From Whalleya microplaca (lineage: Eukaryota; Ascomycota; Sordariomycetes; Xylariales; Xylariaceae): a stretch of DNA of 64,000 nt. The notes under the pieces were generated by a model. It did not search any database. It was not told the DNA's origin and was given only the letters and a program-made list of their open reading frames with translations. Both the position numbers and the translations under genes were made by a program. The stretch spans positions 62,001 to 126,000 of the forward strand of contig MU385721.1 of assembly GCA_022497155.1 (NCBI GenBank). Direction: 5' to 3'. Shown piece after piece: positions 1 to 11,053 of the stretch (positions within the stretch are counted from its first letter, which is position 1; each line of letters begins with the position of its first letter).

Positions 1-1828
1 TCAACATTACACCCGAGTTTCTCCTCAGTAAATACTTAGTCACACCGTATCCGCCTTCCCACTCAGTGTTGATGCCTTGATCATGAGACTAGAATAAATC
101 AGTTGACACAAATTTATAGGCCCTTCATTGTTATCGGCAACTAACAAAGTCTGTTAATAACTGTCACCGTCGGGACTTCCCATGAACCTGGCATCCTCAC
201 TATGCCAAGATGCTAGTTGGTTACTCTTGTTGGGGTCACATCGTCAACTTATGGCAGTCGTACAAGAGACGTCTCAATATCTGTCAAACCTGAACATATG
301 TCAAGTCGGCGTCCCTCACTGCCACGAGCCAGGACGAGTAGCCCGGCACCTGTGCCACAGTTTGACAGACAGCAGAGGTGTTCTATCATGTTGTTACTCT
401 ATGACATCGCGAGACGTCACTCAACCTAGCATTTCTCTACTCCTGCAACCGGCCGGTGATCCTCCTTGCATCTTTTTGGCCCTTGCTTCTCTTCTCTGGA
501 CCCCGCATGCGCGACGACCAGATGAACAAGCAACTCGGAGTGGTATCGAACCCTCTTCTGACCTAGATGCCAAGGCCGCCAATCTCTGGCTCACCAACCA
601 GTTTCAACGGCCGGACCCCATTTAGCTGCTGACGTGAAGAATGCCGGCGGCTGCTCGACATCTCTACGAGACGCAAGAAATAGATGCGGCCGTGCGCTGA
701 AGGCCTCTAAACGAGTGCAACGTCGACATATTCGACAATTAGTCTTCTCCAAAAAAAGGACCATCGTGACAAGTCATGCGTCAGGTCTAGAAGTCTAGAG
801 GTCTAGAGTGTGTTCCTTTTCTTTATTGCAGGAAGATGTCGAAGAGCTTACGAGAGGGTGCTGGTCTTCGTGTCTTTTCGTTACTTCCCTTTCCTAAACT
901 CACCAATATGTAGTCCTAAAATTAATGCTACTGCGGCAAGCACCCGAGATTGTGACCTGGTATGTCGTCAGTATTCAAGGTGTCGACCAAGTTGCAGATC
1001 GTCCAGGAAGTATAGTGGTTAGATATTGGGTGATCTCAAGTTTCCTGGTCCAGCTGTTCGTTGACGGGATGTTCCGTGCTTGGTGCCAAAATGGACGTAA
1101 ATCCACTTATAGCACTTCGATGCTGCCTCGATTTAGATACCTCCTAGAGGCTTATACGTATGTTAGCCTTCATAACCTGTTTCAACAATATGCCAAGCAT
1201 ATCTGCAATGATCTTGCCACCAGGTTCTCGACTTATCATGAGTTACGCAACATGTCGCCTCTGATCAACTATTTTCCATAGGCAGACATATTAAAATCCA
1301 TTAATATTTCTTCTTACCTCTAATGCTTCCAGTGCTTTCGATGCTAACACCTATCCCGGTAGCGATCGCTTAAGTTGCTATTTTTGTTACTTATGAGTGA
1401 ACGTAGTGGCGACCTTTTATATTGACTTAGCACCACTGACCTGACGATCTGCCTTTCTGAACCACACCCCCCCAGGAGCTCACCTTGAAAGTCAGCTTAC
1501 ACCCCGCACGGTATTCCTTCAGTTAATATATGTATATAACTACTCGGCTTAACCCCGCAAGAGCTCCACCATATGCCACGTCTTTCAACATTGTGAGTGA
1601 GGCTCTGAGGATATTGGAGGGCTTGGAGAAGTGTTGCAGACCCTTCAAGTCATGGGGCATCCGGATGACCTCCGAGATTCCGTCTGGTTGGTTCCCTTGC
1701 CGAGCTGTCGATATTAATCTTACTGCATCTAGTCACTAGCTTGCTTCTTCACGAGATATCGCAATCATTCTATGGATCGAGTACTAGGTTCTGTTTCTGT
1801 ATAGCCCCTTTCTAGATACCGAGTCCCA
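1..1828. other. No supported gene; left-edge intergenic DNA
   Basis: I see no reading frame here with a recognisable motif. The longest open frames (about 182-625 and 925-1281, plus strand) have unbiased third positions and no family resemblance. The stretch holds ordinary mid-GC DNA with several short palindromic TCTAGA-type runs near 788-808. It lies downstream of the lactonase gene on the opposite strand. A gene entering from the left edge cannot be excluded. Confidence 0.5.
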
Positions 1829-3251
1829 CTAGATGTGGTAGTCCTCATAGAAAATCACCGTCGTCACCTCGCCTTCGATATCAACATAGGCAAGGTAATC
1901 TTTGAGTAGACCTGTCTCGACGTCCCGGTCAATAATTACTACGCGTCCATCTGCTTGCAGTGCAACCGCCACCAAGTTCCCGCTCGCATTAATTGAAAAT
2001 TGACGTGGCCCGCTCCCACCGGCTGCGAATTCTTGGACCTTGGTGAGAGCTCCGGTCTTACGATCAATCGAGTAGGTGATGAGTGGGTCTGAGGCAATCT
2101 CGGTACTGTTGGAAGGATCGAAGTTCGTGATATTGATCGAATATTCCCAGCGAGATGATACGATCAAGAACTCTTCATCAGGCTGAAGATACCCCTCTTA
2201 GCATTAGGCCTTACAAGGCTTATTTGGGTCTCTAAAGGGAAGATGTAGGTAACTTACGGATAAGTGAATCTCAGCAGCACCTGTGCCCTCAGGTAGGTCT
2301 ACTTCTTCACCATGAGTAGGGATGACAAACAACTCGGTAAAACTGAGTGTCTCATTGGCGTTATAGATAACCTCATATCCAGTAATCGTATTGGCTAGCT
2401 CGGAAACTAAGTAGAAATACGTCTTATCTAAGACCACCTTGAAAACGCCATGTCTCGGGCCAGATCCGGCAGGCTCTACCACGAGAGGCGCGATAGGCGT
2501 CAAGGTAAGGTTATCTGCGTTGGCCTGGTAGATGCGTACAATGTCGGCACCTAGGTCAGGAACCAGGATGAATGCTGCAGTAGGATCTAAAATCGCCTCG
2601 TGAGGATGCGATGCCTCTTGCCGAGAGGGGTTGGGCCCAGGTTCCTCGAGCGTGTAGGTCTCGTTCTGTACCATCAGGAGGTCACCTTCGGGAGTCATCC
2701 CGACGGCGCTGACGCCGGAGCCGGAACTAGAGTGGCTGATTAGACACCATGGAGCTTATCTTGACATCTTCGTGGTTGACATGAGATCAAGCCAAGGAAA
2801 GCGTTGCACCGCAAACTGCTAAGTTCGCCGCTTGTGGAAAACACGAACATGGGTGCGCTTACTAGTGTGCCACAGCTAAGCCATGCCCGCCTACACCATA
2901 TTCCGCTAAACTAACTGGCCCTTGGATCACGTCGAGGCTCTTCAACAGAGTCAATGTCCCATCTTCATTCGTGGATAAGGAAGTTAACCCCCCATAGGGA
3001 CCATCGAAGCCCTCATTTGTGCAGAACAAGAACGACTTGGAGTAGTCAAGTGAGAGCCACGACGGATTCGGCCCACAGTCCGTCGAATTGGAGATGGCCT
3101 CAAGGGTGGCACTGGCGGCGTCACCGTCAGGCAGGGTTAGACTCAGGGTCGTGATCGTTCCAGCATAAGAAGCCGCATAAAGGAGGGTAGCCGATGCTGA
3201 ACTAGCTAACCCGAGGGACAACAGCCCTGCGGGGAACACACCTGTCCACAT
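1829..3251 (-). CDS. Secreted lactonase-type (7-bladed beta-propeller) protein
   Basis: Three exons on the minus strand, 3251-2863, 2726-2258 and 2182-1829, join in frame to 403 residues. Donors are GTAAGC and GTAAGT and acceptors are TAG and CAG. The start is the ATG at 3251, because it begins a clean signal peptide (MWTGVFPAGLLSLGLASSAS). A longer open frame runs upstream to 3386 but would put 45 residues before it. The repeated blade pattern and motifs such as GHGLAVAHY across the first junction and HLSPDEEFLIVSSRW across the second match the family of 6-phosphogluconolactonase and carboxy-cis,cis-muconate cyclase-like proteins of fungi. These bind cyclic sugar or aromatic lactones; the substrate here is unknown. 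The signal peptide implies secretion, which is unlike the cytosolic pentose-phosphate enzyme. I am sure of the fold and unsure of the reaction. Confidence 0.85.
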
Positions 3252-3847
3252 TTTGGGGTTGTTCTGATCGTTGAATGAGCGATTGAGTTGACACGAGAGG
3301 AAAACAAAGATGAGAAGAAAGGTCCCTCCAATGGAGACTATTATGCCAATGTTGCGGCTTTTCGCAAACCCCCCGGGGGCTGCCATGGCGGGCAGTGCCT
3401 TCTGCTCTCCGAGCAGTGGATATTAGTTTCCCTTAGTTGGCAATCTATCGTGCTCATCAGCGGCCCTACTTTTCTCGTTCGGTCGAGATTATCCGGCCGA
3501 ACATAGCCTTTGTTCGGGACTGCATGTCATTGCGGAGATCCACGCTTCCGGCCACCTAGGCTGTAGTGGTCGAACGCCTGGTAAAGGGGGGTATAGACTG
3601 CCCTGATAACTGCTTTAAACCCAAGGGATCGCGACTTAGCTCCCATGCAGGGATATGACTGTGATGTTCGACAGAGAAGGGTCATGCCAGCTTGCCAGCC
3701 ATCGTCTTGACTCCAATGAACAAGAAAAATCTAACAAGGTTGGAGCACTAGTCGAGCCATCGGTGTCTGTGCACACGGGAAATACTTGCAATGTTGCAAT
3801 GCGGAGAAAGGGGCGGGGAAGAGACAGGGATAGTTTAGTCGACTTAA

Positions 3848-4202
3848 TTTACGGAGGTGCCTTTCAAAAGAAATGACCATACCGAAACCCCTGCCGGCTG
3901 TGTGGCACGTGGGGATCTGATTGCAACAGCTGCAGCTATAGGTCCCTGTCACAGTATATCTTATTTGATATAGACGGTATCTTATAGTAGCTATTATTCG
4001 CTAAACTACTTGTTATATAGCGCGTGTCCCACTGTAATCTAGCGTCCGATCGCTATAATTATAAGAGGCAGATACCGTGCGCAGCTTTTCTGTCGCACCA
4101 GATCGGCATTTCCGGAGCCAGCTGCAGCAGAGATCTGACAGGTGGATGACAGCCAGCAGGGGTTGTGGTATGGTCATTTCTTTTGAAAGGCACCTCCGTA
4201 AA
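3848..4202. mobile_element. Miniature inverted-repeat (foldback) element, 54-base terminal repeats
   Basis: Bases 3848-3901 and the reverse complement of 4149-4202 match at 51 of 54 positions, with the outer 36 identical (TTTACGGAGGTGCC and onward). Weaker inverted similarity continues inward around the GATCTGA...CAGCTGCAG segments. The interior is about 250 bases with no coding capacity. GACTT occurs close outside both ends (3841-3845 and 4203-4207), a possible 5-base target duplication, although two extra bases sit between it and the left arm. It is a non-autonomous DNA transposon-like element whose superfamily I cannot assign. Confidence 0.75.
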
Positions 4203-5314
4203 GACTTTTGTGGTACGGACTTGTAGAGGTTGCATGTAAGTACAATGTAGTGCTTGAGTTCATGGATAACTTTCGTTGGGGTAATCTGTGACGACTATAT
4301 TATTCCTCGGACAGACATATCACGAACAGAGACTGTATCAAGAGTTCAACAAGGACTAAAGCGTCTCCATCTATAACAAAATTCCTTGTCGCATATAGGT
4401 CTTTCAGACGAATATTATGTGGTAAAAAGGGGTAATCTCGGTTAGAACTCCATATTTGCGCCGAATGATATCCAGTCGAGCCATACTATCATTGCTAGAC
4501 TCCGAGGGCGGAGGTGCGTTTAACGTTTGCGACGGGACTGTCAGCTTTCATTGGATTTAGGTGGATAAATCTAACCCTTAACGAGGCTTACTTTAGCTAA
4601 CGTTTATACTAGGTATGTTGAATACTCAGCAATGCGTAAGGTGACATTCTTCGATGTGATTTGTGGCTATATTATGCTCTGCCGTCTCCGAACCGGATCG
4701 TCTGTAGCTCTGGACGAGACACTCAAGGGAAGTCTATAACAAGATGGTCCCATGTTACAATTGTAACCCTGAAGCGGTTGACCAGTTCGGGCAGGGACAC
4801 ATTCTCACTACCTCAACCTGGTAGGCCATGATCAAGAAGGGTATGAGCAATACCTAACAAGGTCAGCCGCGCTTGTTGCTTGCAGGATATGGACCAAACT
4901 ACCAGTGATTTGGGACTCGGTGGATGTGAATTGGGCATATGTGCGCACTGTCTCGACCTCCTTCGTCTGTACATGCCAGATCATCTTACTTCTTGGCTGA
5001 CCTTTGACAGCTCCAGGGCGCACAGCCGTACATCATGAAGGACTTGGCAGCTCGGTGTCGAGATGCTGTGTGATTACCACATTGGCCTGGTGATTTTTTT
5101 TGAGTGGGCGATGTTTGCTTGCCTCAATCGTGGAACAAACACATCTTTGTAAGCTTTGACGAATGCCCTGGGAGGGTTCGTAAACGATAACGAGGCACAT
5201 GACAGTGGCTTTACTCTTACATTGCCTACCGATTCTCCCGGAGCGCTTAGGATATCCCTAAGTTGTCATTAGAAGATTCAATCTGTCTCTTTACTCAATC
5301 GATATATCTAGATG

Positions 5315-5317
<3 letters not shown>

Positions 5318-5349
<32 letters not shown>

Positions 5350-5518
5350 TTTTGGGGCCGACAAGTGGTATGGTTAGTATAAGTAATGCCCCCCGAGTTA
5401 GCATGGGGGCCCGGAAGGCGGGGTGGAAGACCCANNNNNNNNNNACGCGCCTTTCTTCGTACATACCCCGGTATTTTTAGCGCATTTTTTTTTTCATCTA
5501 TCTGCCTTCCCTAACTGC

Positions 5519-5557
<39 letters not shown>

Positions 5558-5609
5558 AGACCAACACGTCATAAAATAACTATAACTAAAGCCCCCCTAG
5601 TTCGCATGG
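5318..5609. repeat. Two poly-T-headed related copies around the gap
   Basis: A 31-base T run at 5318-5348 is followed by a sequence at 5354-5406. A 37-base T run at 5520-5556 is followed by a related sequence at 5557-5609. The two 51-base segments agree at roughly 70 percent and share the end GCCCCCC-AGTT-GCATGG. Most differences are G/A changes. A homopolymer joined to a conserved 3' sequence is what two poly(A)-tailed retroposon ends on the minus strand would leave. No coding part is visible, so the element class is a guess. Confidence 0.45.
5435..5444. other. Assembly gap (10 N)
   Basis: Ten unspecified bases lie between the two poly-T copies. Ten is a placeholder length, so the true distance is unknown, and the repeat content probably caused the break. 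Confidence 0.95.
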
Positions 5610-6868
5610 CTGCCAGCATCGCGGAGAGAAAATCCCTTCTAACCGTATGCCCTGCAACACTGAGGTCCAACTTTGCGGATCCTTTCTTCTGTCATCTATG
5701 CGTGACGAGCGTCTCACGCAGGAACAATCAGTTATTGTGAGACAAGATGTAAGTTATGGCACCAAGAGTCGGGAACTGTAATATCAATCCCCGAATAGCC
5801 GAATGAAGAATGTCACCTCAACTCGTGGTTGAAATGAGTACACGTTAGGCCAAAGAGCCTCACCGTCATCCGTCCTATCAGGAGGCCAGGAATAAGTTCT
5901 CTTGCCACGGTGAATCCAGGTCTGTTAACTCGGATGTAGATCTGCTGCCGGTTGATGCTCACTGAATCAAATCACCATTTATCACGTCATGGTGAGGCAT
6001 CAGAAGACATCTTGTTCAACCGTAACATCTATGTTAGATGACACGGTTTTCTGAGCTAATTTCGCTTCGCACGATTTGCGTACCCAAGGGTAGATAAGAC
6101 GACTCTGACTGGCTGAGCCATTGGGCTTGTGGAAAAGAGACTTGAATGAAGATAATAACACGTCTGTGTGAGTGTAGTACTTGGAAGGCCAAGAAAGTCT
6201 TGCTCACAGCGTCATATACTATATTGGTATTGCCGAGACTGGAGATCATCCGGACTTTCAAAGTAAATTCACAATGAATAGCGACTCGTGGTTTACGGGT
6301 TGACATCGGGTCTGGTATTTGTGGCTTTGTGTTGATTGATGACCTTAGTGTATATATTACTGAAAGGCAATTGAACTGACATCTTATCCTCATTATACAT
6401 TATAGAAATGATAGAATAAGACATCAGATAGGTTTTCATGTGATGACGCTCGGTTTTAAAGTCTATTTACAAGTTGTATATATAGTCGACTAGGAGGCTA
6501 GAGGCTAATATGACCTTTTGCTAGCTAGACTTATCTACTCACAATTTATGAACAGCAAATCGAACTCATGTTGGCATGAAGGCAGCTGACTGGCAAACCT
6601 GCGGATTTTAGGTACTGATCCCCAGGGGGTTTATAAGTGAACGCTGCTAAATAGCAATGATGTCGACCTGCAGGATATCGAGAAATATCCATACATACAT
6701 TAAAAATCGAAAATAATAAATGTGTATATAGATATTGTTTTGCAACTCTTTTGATACTTTCATTATCACTGCATGAATATCACATTGATGACTGGAATAA
6801 GCTTCCTAGCATATAGTTAAAACGAGTAATTATCAATTGTTATAAAAATAGATGATCATGCTCACTCG

Positions 6869-7489
6869 TCAAGAATGCGTACAGCCACTATCTAGTGACA
6901 CATATTCCGGCCATTGAATGTCATGCTTCTCAATCCAGCAAGAACAGTTTGATCTAAGGTCGCCGACAGAATTAAAGCTCCAAGCATCGAGCGTATCAGA
7001 ATAATCCGGATCAAAGCCCGGGCAGTGAACAGTTCTACCATCCTTGGTCATGGTATCCTGTGTTTTCTCCTTTCTCTCCTCTCTTCTGAGTATTTCAGCG
7101 GCCATGCCTTCCATCTCTATTCCGGCGTCTGCGGCGGTTATTTCGGCCAAAAACTCGCGCTTCTGCTCCTGCACGCAGCGCACCGCGTCCTTGTAGCTCA
7201 GGAACACGCCTCGAATATCGCCGGGTGGTATAGGATCGTCTAGCCCGCGTTCTGAAAGGTTGACGATGTATGCGTAGCGTAATGATATTGTTTCGGGCGC
7301 GCCGTGTCGCGACTGTTTGGCCGCTGGCTGAAGGGTGTCATCCGTCTCGGCTTTGGACACTGTCCTCTTGTGCGTGTTATTATCGTTGGCCATCTTGGGC
7401 ATTGAAAAAGGGAAGGCTGAGCGATGTTTTGTTGATAGAAGAAGTGGCAGTTGAACCGTGTCATCAAACGGAATGGTCAGAGCGCCCAT
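6869..7489 (-). CDS. Hypothetical protein, about 206 residues
   Basis: A single open frame. The first in-frame ATG is at 7489 (206 residues). Later ATGs at 7402 and 7393 (MPKMANDNNTHK) would give about 177 or 174 residues and are as plausible, because the hydrophobic stretch before them is poorly protein-like. The body is hydrophilic: a basic or acidic N-terminal tail, then RYAYIVNLSERGLDD, FLSYKDAVRCVQEQ, an acidic or basic helix and a C-terminal cysteine cluster (SNCSCW and SGC). Codon third positions look coding. I do not recognise the family; the central part could be a small alpha/beta fold binding domain. No signal peptide or membrane helix is seen. Confidence 0.5.
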   Translation of the reverse strand: MGALTIPFDDTVQLPLLLSTKHRSAFPFSMPKMANDNNTHKRTVSKAETDDTLQPAAKQSRHGAPETISLRYAYIVNLSERGLDDPIPPGDIRGVFLSYKDAVRCVQEQKREFLAEITAADAGIEMEGMAAEILRREERKEKTQDTMTKDGRTVHCPGFDPDYSDTLDAWSFNSVGDLRSNCSCWIEKHDIQWPEYVSLDSGCTHS

Positions 7490-8788
7490 ATCGCGTGACG
7501 TCAAGTCGATAGACAAATATTAATTTCGCTTATATATGTGAGCTAGGCTGAGGGGAAGGCACTTAGACATCACGGGTTGATAAGGCGAAAAAAATCATTC
7601 GTTTCCCATAGATTTGTGATTGTTGGATTTATATGAAGATGACTCTAGTCTCCGGACTGAACTGTTGCATGGTATCTGATGCTTGTCTGTGGTATGGTCG
7701 TCGTGTTGATCCTAGCAAACTACCGCCGACAGGAAGAATTGCTGGGCTTGCTCATGGCCATAAGCCTCATTGACAGAGTCCAAATTTCAGCTGTTGGACT
7801 CCCATATTGTACCAAGCACAAGACCTCATGTTGAACAACCTCGCACACGTGGGCAGCCCTCATCCCTATTATCGTGGGGTAGGGTGATAGTGTATAAAAT
7901 ACAAAGGGAGCCAATACGTATCAATAGGGTGGATATAACCTCAATATCACATATAATACCTCTTGATCAAAAGGAATAGATTTGAATTGCGTGATAACTG
8001 TCTGTCTAAAGCTGCACAACTGAAATAAAAGAAGATAGGCATCTTGTATGCCACTTGTTACCAGGTACGGTATACTAGCTTTCCAGTCTTCGTTGGACTC
8101 TGTTGGGATAAAAGCCTCATTATGTATGACCTCGGGAAAGTTGAACTAATCCATGACCTTTAGTCTTTCCTCCAGCACGCACCTCATCGCGTTCTAGAGA
8201 TTGATGGTTACGATATGTATACAGTCCCTTCTGGCTGTGATCACCTTTTAGTTGAGGTTATTGTCCTTCACAGTCACGCTCATTTCAGTTGTAGTAGGCT
8301 GTAATTAGCAGAAACATCTTATATTTGTCTCATCTGTGAAACACCAAGTTGAAATATGTTGGGAGATAAGTATGACAGAAAACGTGGGATTGTCCGAGAT
8401 GCAATTCTGCATCGTTATGTGACTTTACACACATTCCTTATATACTGACCGTGAGGTTTCATAACCCCTCTGCAATCTACCAAATTGACATGATTTCAGG
8501 AGGCGTATTGGGGAAGTTGAGTAAGGCATGGATGCACTCTTGACCAATAATGGAGAGTCGGTAGGCAAAGAAACAACTCTCATCCTGGAATAGGGGCACG
8601 CCACATGAAAGATGAAAAATCACCAAGACCTAAAATGAAAGACAGGAGTAATACCGGAAGAAAAGCGACTCAATGAATTGACAGTGGTATACATCCGTGG
8701 CATGCTTTTGTCTACCTTTCCCATCCCATACGCCTATGTAGATCCTCCTAGATCATCGCGCCTCCACCCTCCTCATCTCGAGCTCTGA
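7490..8788. other. Intergenic DNA, nothing recognised
   Basis: This AT-leaning stretch lies between the start of the small hypothetical gene and the 3' end of clp1. No motif-bearing open frame, RNA gene or repeat was seen. It should hold the promoter of the hypothetical gene and the 3' untranslated region of clp1. Confidence 0.5.
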
Positions 8789-10369
8789 CTAGCCCACCAA
8801 GCTGACCATCGGCTCAGGCCAGCTGCCCCAGAGCAGCGGCCGGTCTCCCAATCGGGCGCTGACGGGGGCCAGGATCTTCAGCTTTTTCCGCTTCTCGTCC
8901 ACGTCGGCGACGTAGACGAAGCCCATGACGTTGGAGTCGCGGATCGTGTCGGCGGCGTCGCGCACCGACGCGCAGAGGACGGCGAGCACGCAGTTTTGCA
9001 TCACGAGCGAGGGCTCGGCTCGTTCGATCATATCGTTGTACAAGTCGTCCTCGCCTAGCGCTGTCGATGTCGCTGGGGGGCCAGTTAGTTATCCATAAAG
9101 CAAGAACCATATGGTAGATTGAATCTTATAGTAGTAGATGAACTAGGGAGAATAGACCAAATAAGCCGTACGTACCTTCGTTAACTCGCCAGATCGACAA
9201 GGCCGAGAAGTCGACCTGCTGCGTAAACGGACTAAGGGTGGTCTTCGCATTACCGAAGAAGTACTCCCGGATCGCCGCCTCGCGGACCTGCTGCAGGAAC
9301 CCGGCATCCCGCTCCACGACACCGCCCGACTTCTCCAACGCGACCACGGCGACCGTCTCGCCCAGGCTCGTCTTCTGGCCCGCGAGCCTCTTATGCATCT
9401 CGCTGCTCAGACGCTCCGAGCCAACCACCAGGACAATATTCACCGAGAACTCAGCGACGATGTGCGCGAGGTGCTCGTACCCGCCACCCTTGGCCACGTT
9501 CACGCCCCCGGTATCGATAAGCATGCCCGCGGTCTTGACGTCCGGGTCCTCCGCGAGCCGCGAGGTAGCCGCGACGGCGAGGCGGCTGAGCAGGCGGCGG
9601 AACAGGCGCGCGTTGTCGTCGGGCCGCGCCAGCCCGTAGTAGTACACGAGCGGCAGCTTGACGGGCACGGCGCTGGGCCCGCTGCTGGGGATGCTGCCCC
9701 AGTCCGTGGTGACGTCCATGATGGTGGCGAAGACGGCGGCGCTCAGCGTCCCGGGCAGCGCCAGCATGCCCTCGCGCCCGTCGCTGTTGACGACGAGCGG
9801 CTGGCGGCCCTGGCGCGTCGCCCACCCCGTCAGCATCTTCACCAGGCTCGTCTTGCCCGCGTTCGGGGGGCCGACGACGAGCACGCGCGGGCCCATCTGC
9901 CCCGTGCGCGACGCCGCCGCCCGCAGCGCCTCGAGTTTGAAGTGCAGGTTTACGTAGCTGACCATCGGGGTCTCCTCGGCGGTGGGCTCGGACGTGTAGG
10001 CGTCGTAGAAGCCGCCGGCGGGACACGCGATCTCGAGGGTGCAGCCATGCCAGGTGTTGATCTTGGACTTGGTGCCGCCGGGGAAGGTGTACGTGGTCGT
10101 GGGCGCGAGCTCGGTGCCGTCTTTCTCGGCCGTGCCCGAGAGCAGCTTTATCTCGAGGCTCGAGCCGTGCGGGATCTCGAAGCGGTACTCCCAGAAGGGC
10201 CGGAGCGTCTCGAGGGTGGTTGGCGGTGCGCCGGTGGAAGCTGTATTAGTTGGGACAGCCTGTTACAAGAATCTGTCAGTCGAATACAAGACATACAAGA
10301 AAAGGTATAATAATGAGGCATCATATGACTTACAGCAGGTGCAATCTGCCCTAAACCTGGAATTGACAT
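8789..10369 (-). CDS. clp1: Clp1, polynucleotide kinase-fold subunit of cleavage factor IA
   Basis: Three exons, 10369-10334 (12 residues, MSIPGLGQIAPA), 10259-9176 and 9072-8789, give 467 residues, which is usual for fungal Clp1. Introns have GTAAGT and GTACGT donors with CAG acceptors. An N-terminal beta domain precedes the P-loop GPPNAGKTSL near residues 141-150. Family segments such as LVVNSDGREGMLALPG, MLIDTGGVN and VVLVVG-type strands follow, and a C-terminal beta domain ends WGSWPEPMVSLVG. Known role: scaffold with Pcf11 in cleavage factor IA for pre-mRNA cleavage and polyadenylation in the nucleus; the fungal protein binds ATP but is generally not an active RNA kinase. The central exon is unusually GC-rich (many GCG/CGC codons) compared with its flanks, which produces long false open frames on the plus strand. 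Confidence 0.95.
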
Positions 10370-10707
10370 CTTTGCCTCAACTCATGGTGAGATGGACAAG
10401 GAAAGTCCAGCTATGGAGAATTGTATCGACGTAGAACGGGAGGCCTTTCAACTAAACAATTAGCCTTGCAGCACAGTGGGGGTGGCCTGTAGTCACCTGT
10501 GGAGAGCATGGGAAATACCTAAATACATTGCTTACTTAGTACTGTGGCAGTCGGTTGGCATTGGGGACCCGCTATACCGGTATGTTCCGTATTGTCCCTC
10601 CAATAGCACAACACCGGCAGGACTAGAAATATATATATTATGTAGAGCATTGAATTCGTCCTTGAGTTGTCATCCTTAAACTACATATAGGCCATTCAAT
10701 GTCACGA

Positions 10708-10745
<38 letters not shown>

Positions 10746-11053
10746 AGTATATGAAATTCAAGTGTTTTAAAGTGTTTGATTCATGATTTTCATAAAAAGA
10801 ACCCCTATGAGGGGTGTTTCTCTAATGGTATGTAGGTATGCTGGAGCAGTTATGGGTATCTTGAGGGTAAACTCCAGACATCCGCAAGGTGCCCGTTTTC
10901 TCTGGCCGTTCCATGCAGTTGATATGCAGGCGCATGCTGGATGCTTTCTGACTCTATTCGCCGGTTATACATGCCTCGTCTTTCTCTCATCTTGCTTACC
11001 TTACCCCGGTATAATCCCCTATCCTACCCCCCCCCCCCCTTTTTTTTCTCTTT
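10370..11053. other. Intergenic DNA with TA microsatellite and C/T tract
   Basis: This lies between the clp1 start and the 3' end of the inositol polyphosphate kinase gene (same strand). It holds the clp1 promoter, an (AT)15 run and a pyrimidine tract of C then T at about 11028-11047. No gene was recognised. Confidence 0.5.
10713..10742. repeat. (AT)n microsatellite
   Basis: Thirty uninterrupted alternating A and T bases upstream of clp1. Confidence 0.95.

Larger units (their letters stand above)
3252..6868. other. Gene-free stretch with inverted-repeat element, poly-T tracts and assembly gap
   Basis: No convincing gene is seen. It contains a 355-base inverted-repeat element (3848-4202), two long T tracts each heading a related sequence (5318-5609) and a ten-base gap. 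The remainder is AT-leaning DNA without motifs; the open frame at 6034-6393 (minus) has no family resemblance. Confidence 0.5.

Noticed and set aside
530..560. TATCGAACCC as a tRNA T-arm on the minus strand
   Set aside because: The flanking five bases on each side do not pair and no A box lies at tRNA spacing.
8814..9110. Arginine-rich minus-strand frame at the clp1 3' end
   Set aside because: It is a shifted reading of clp1 exon 3.
9393..10310. A 305-residue plus-strand open frame across clp1
   Set aside because: It is the antisense shadow of the GC-rich clp1 exon; its arginine/alanine-rich translation has no motifs.
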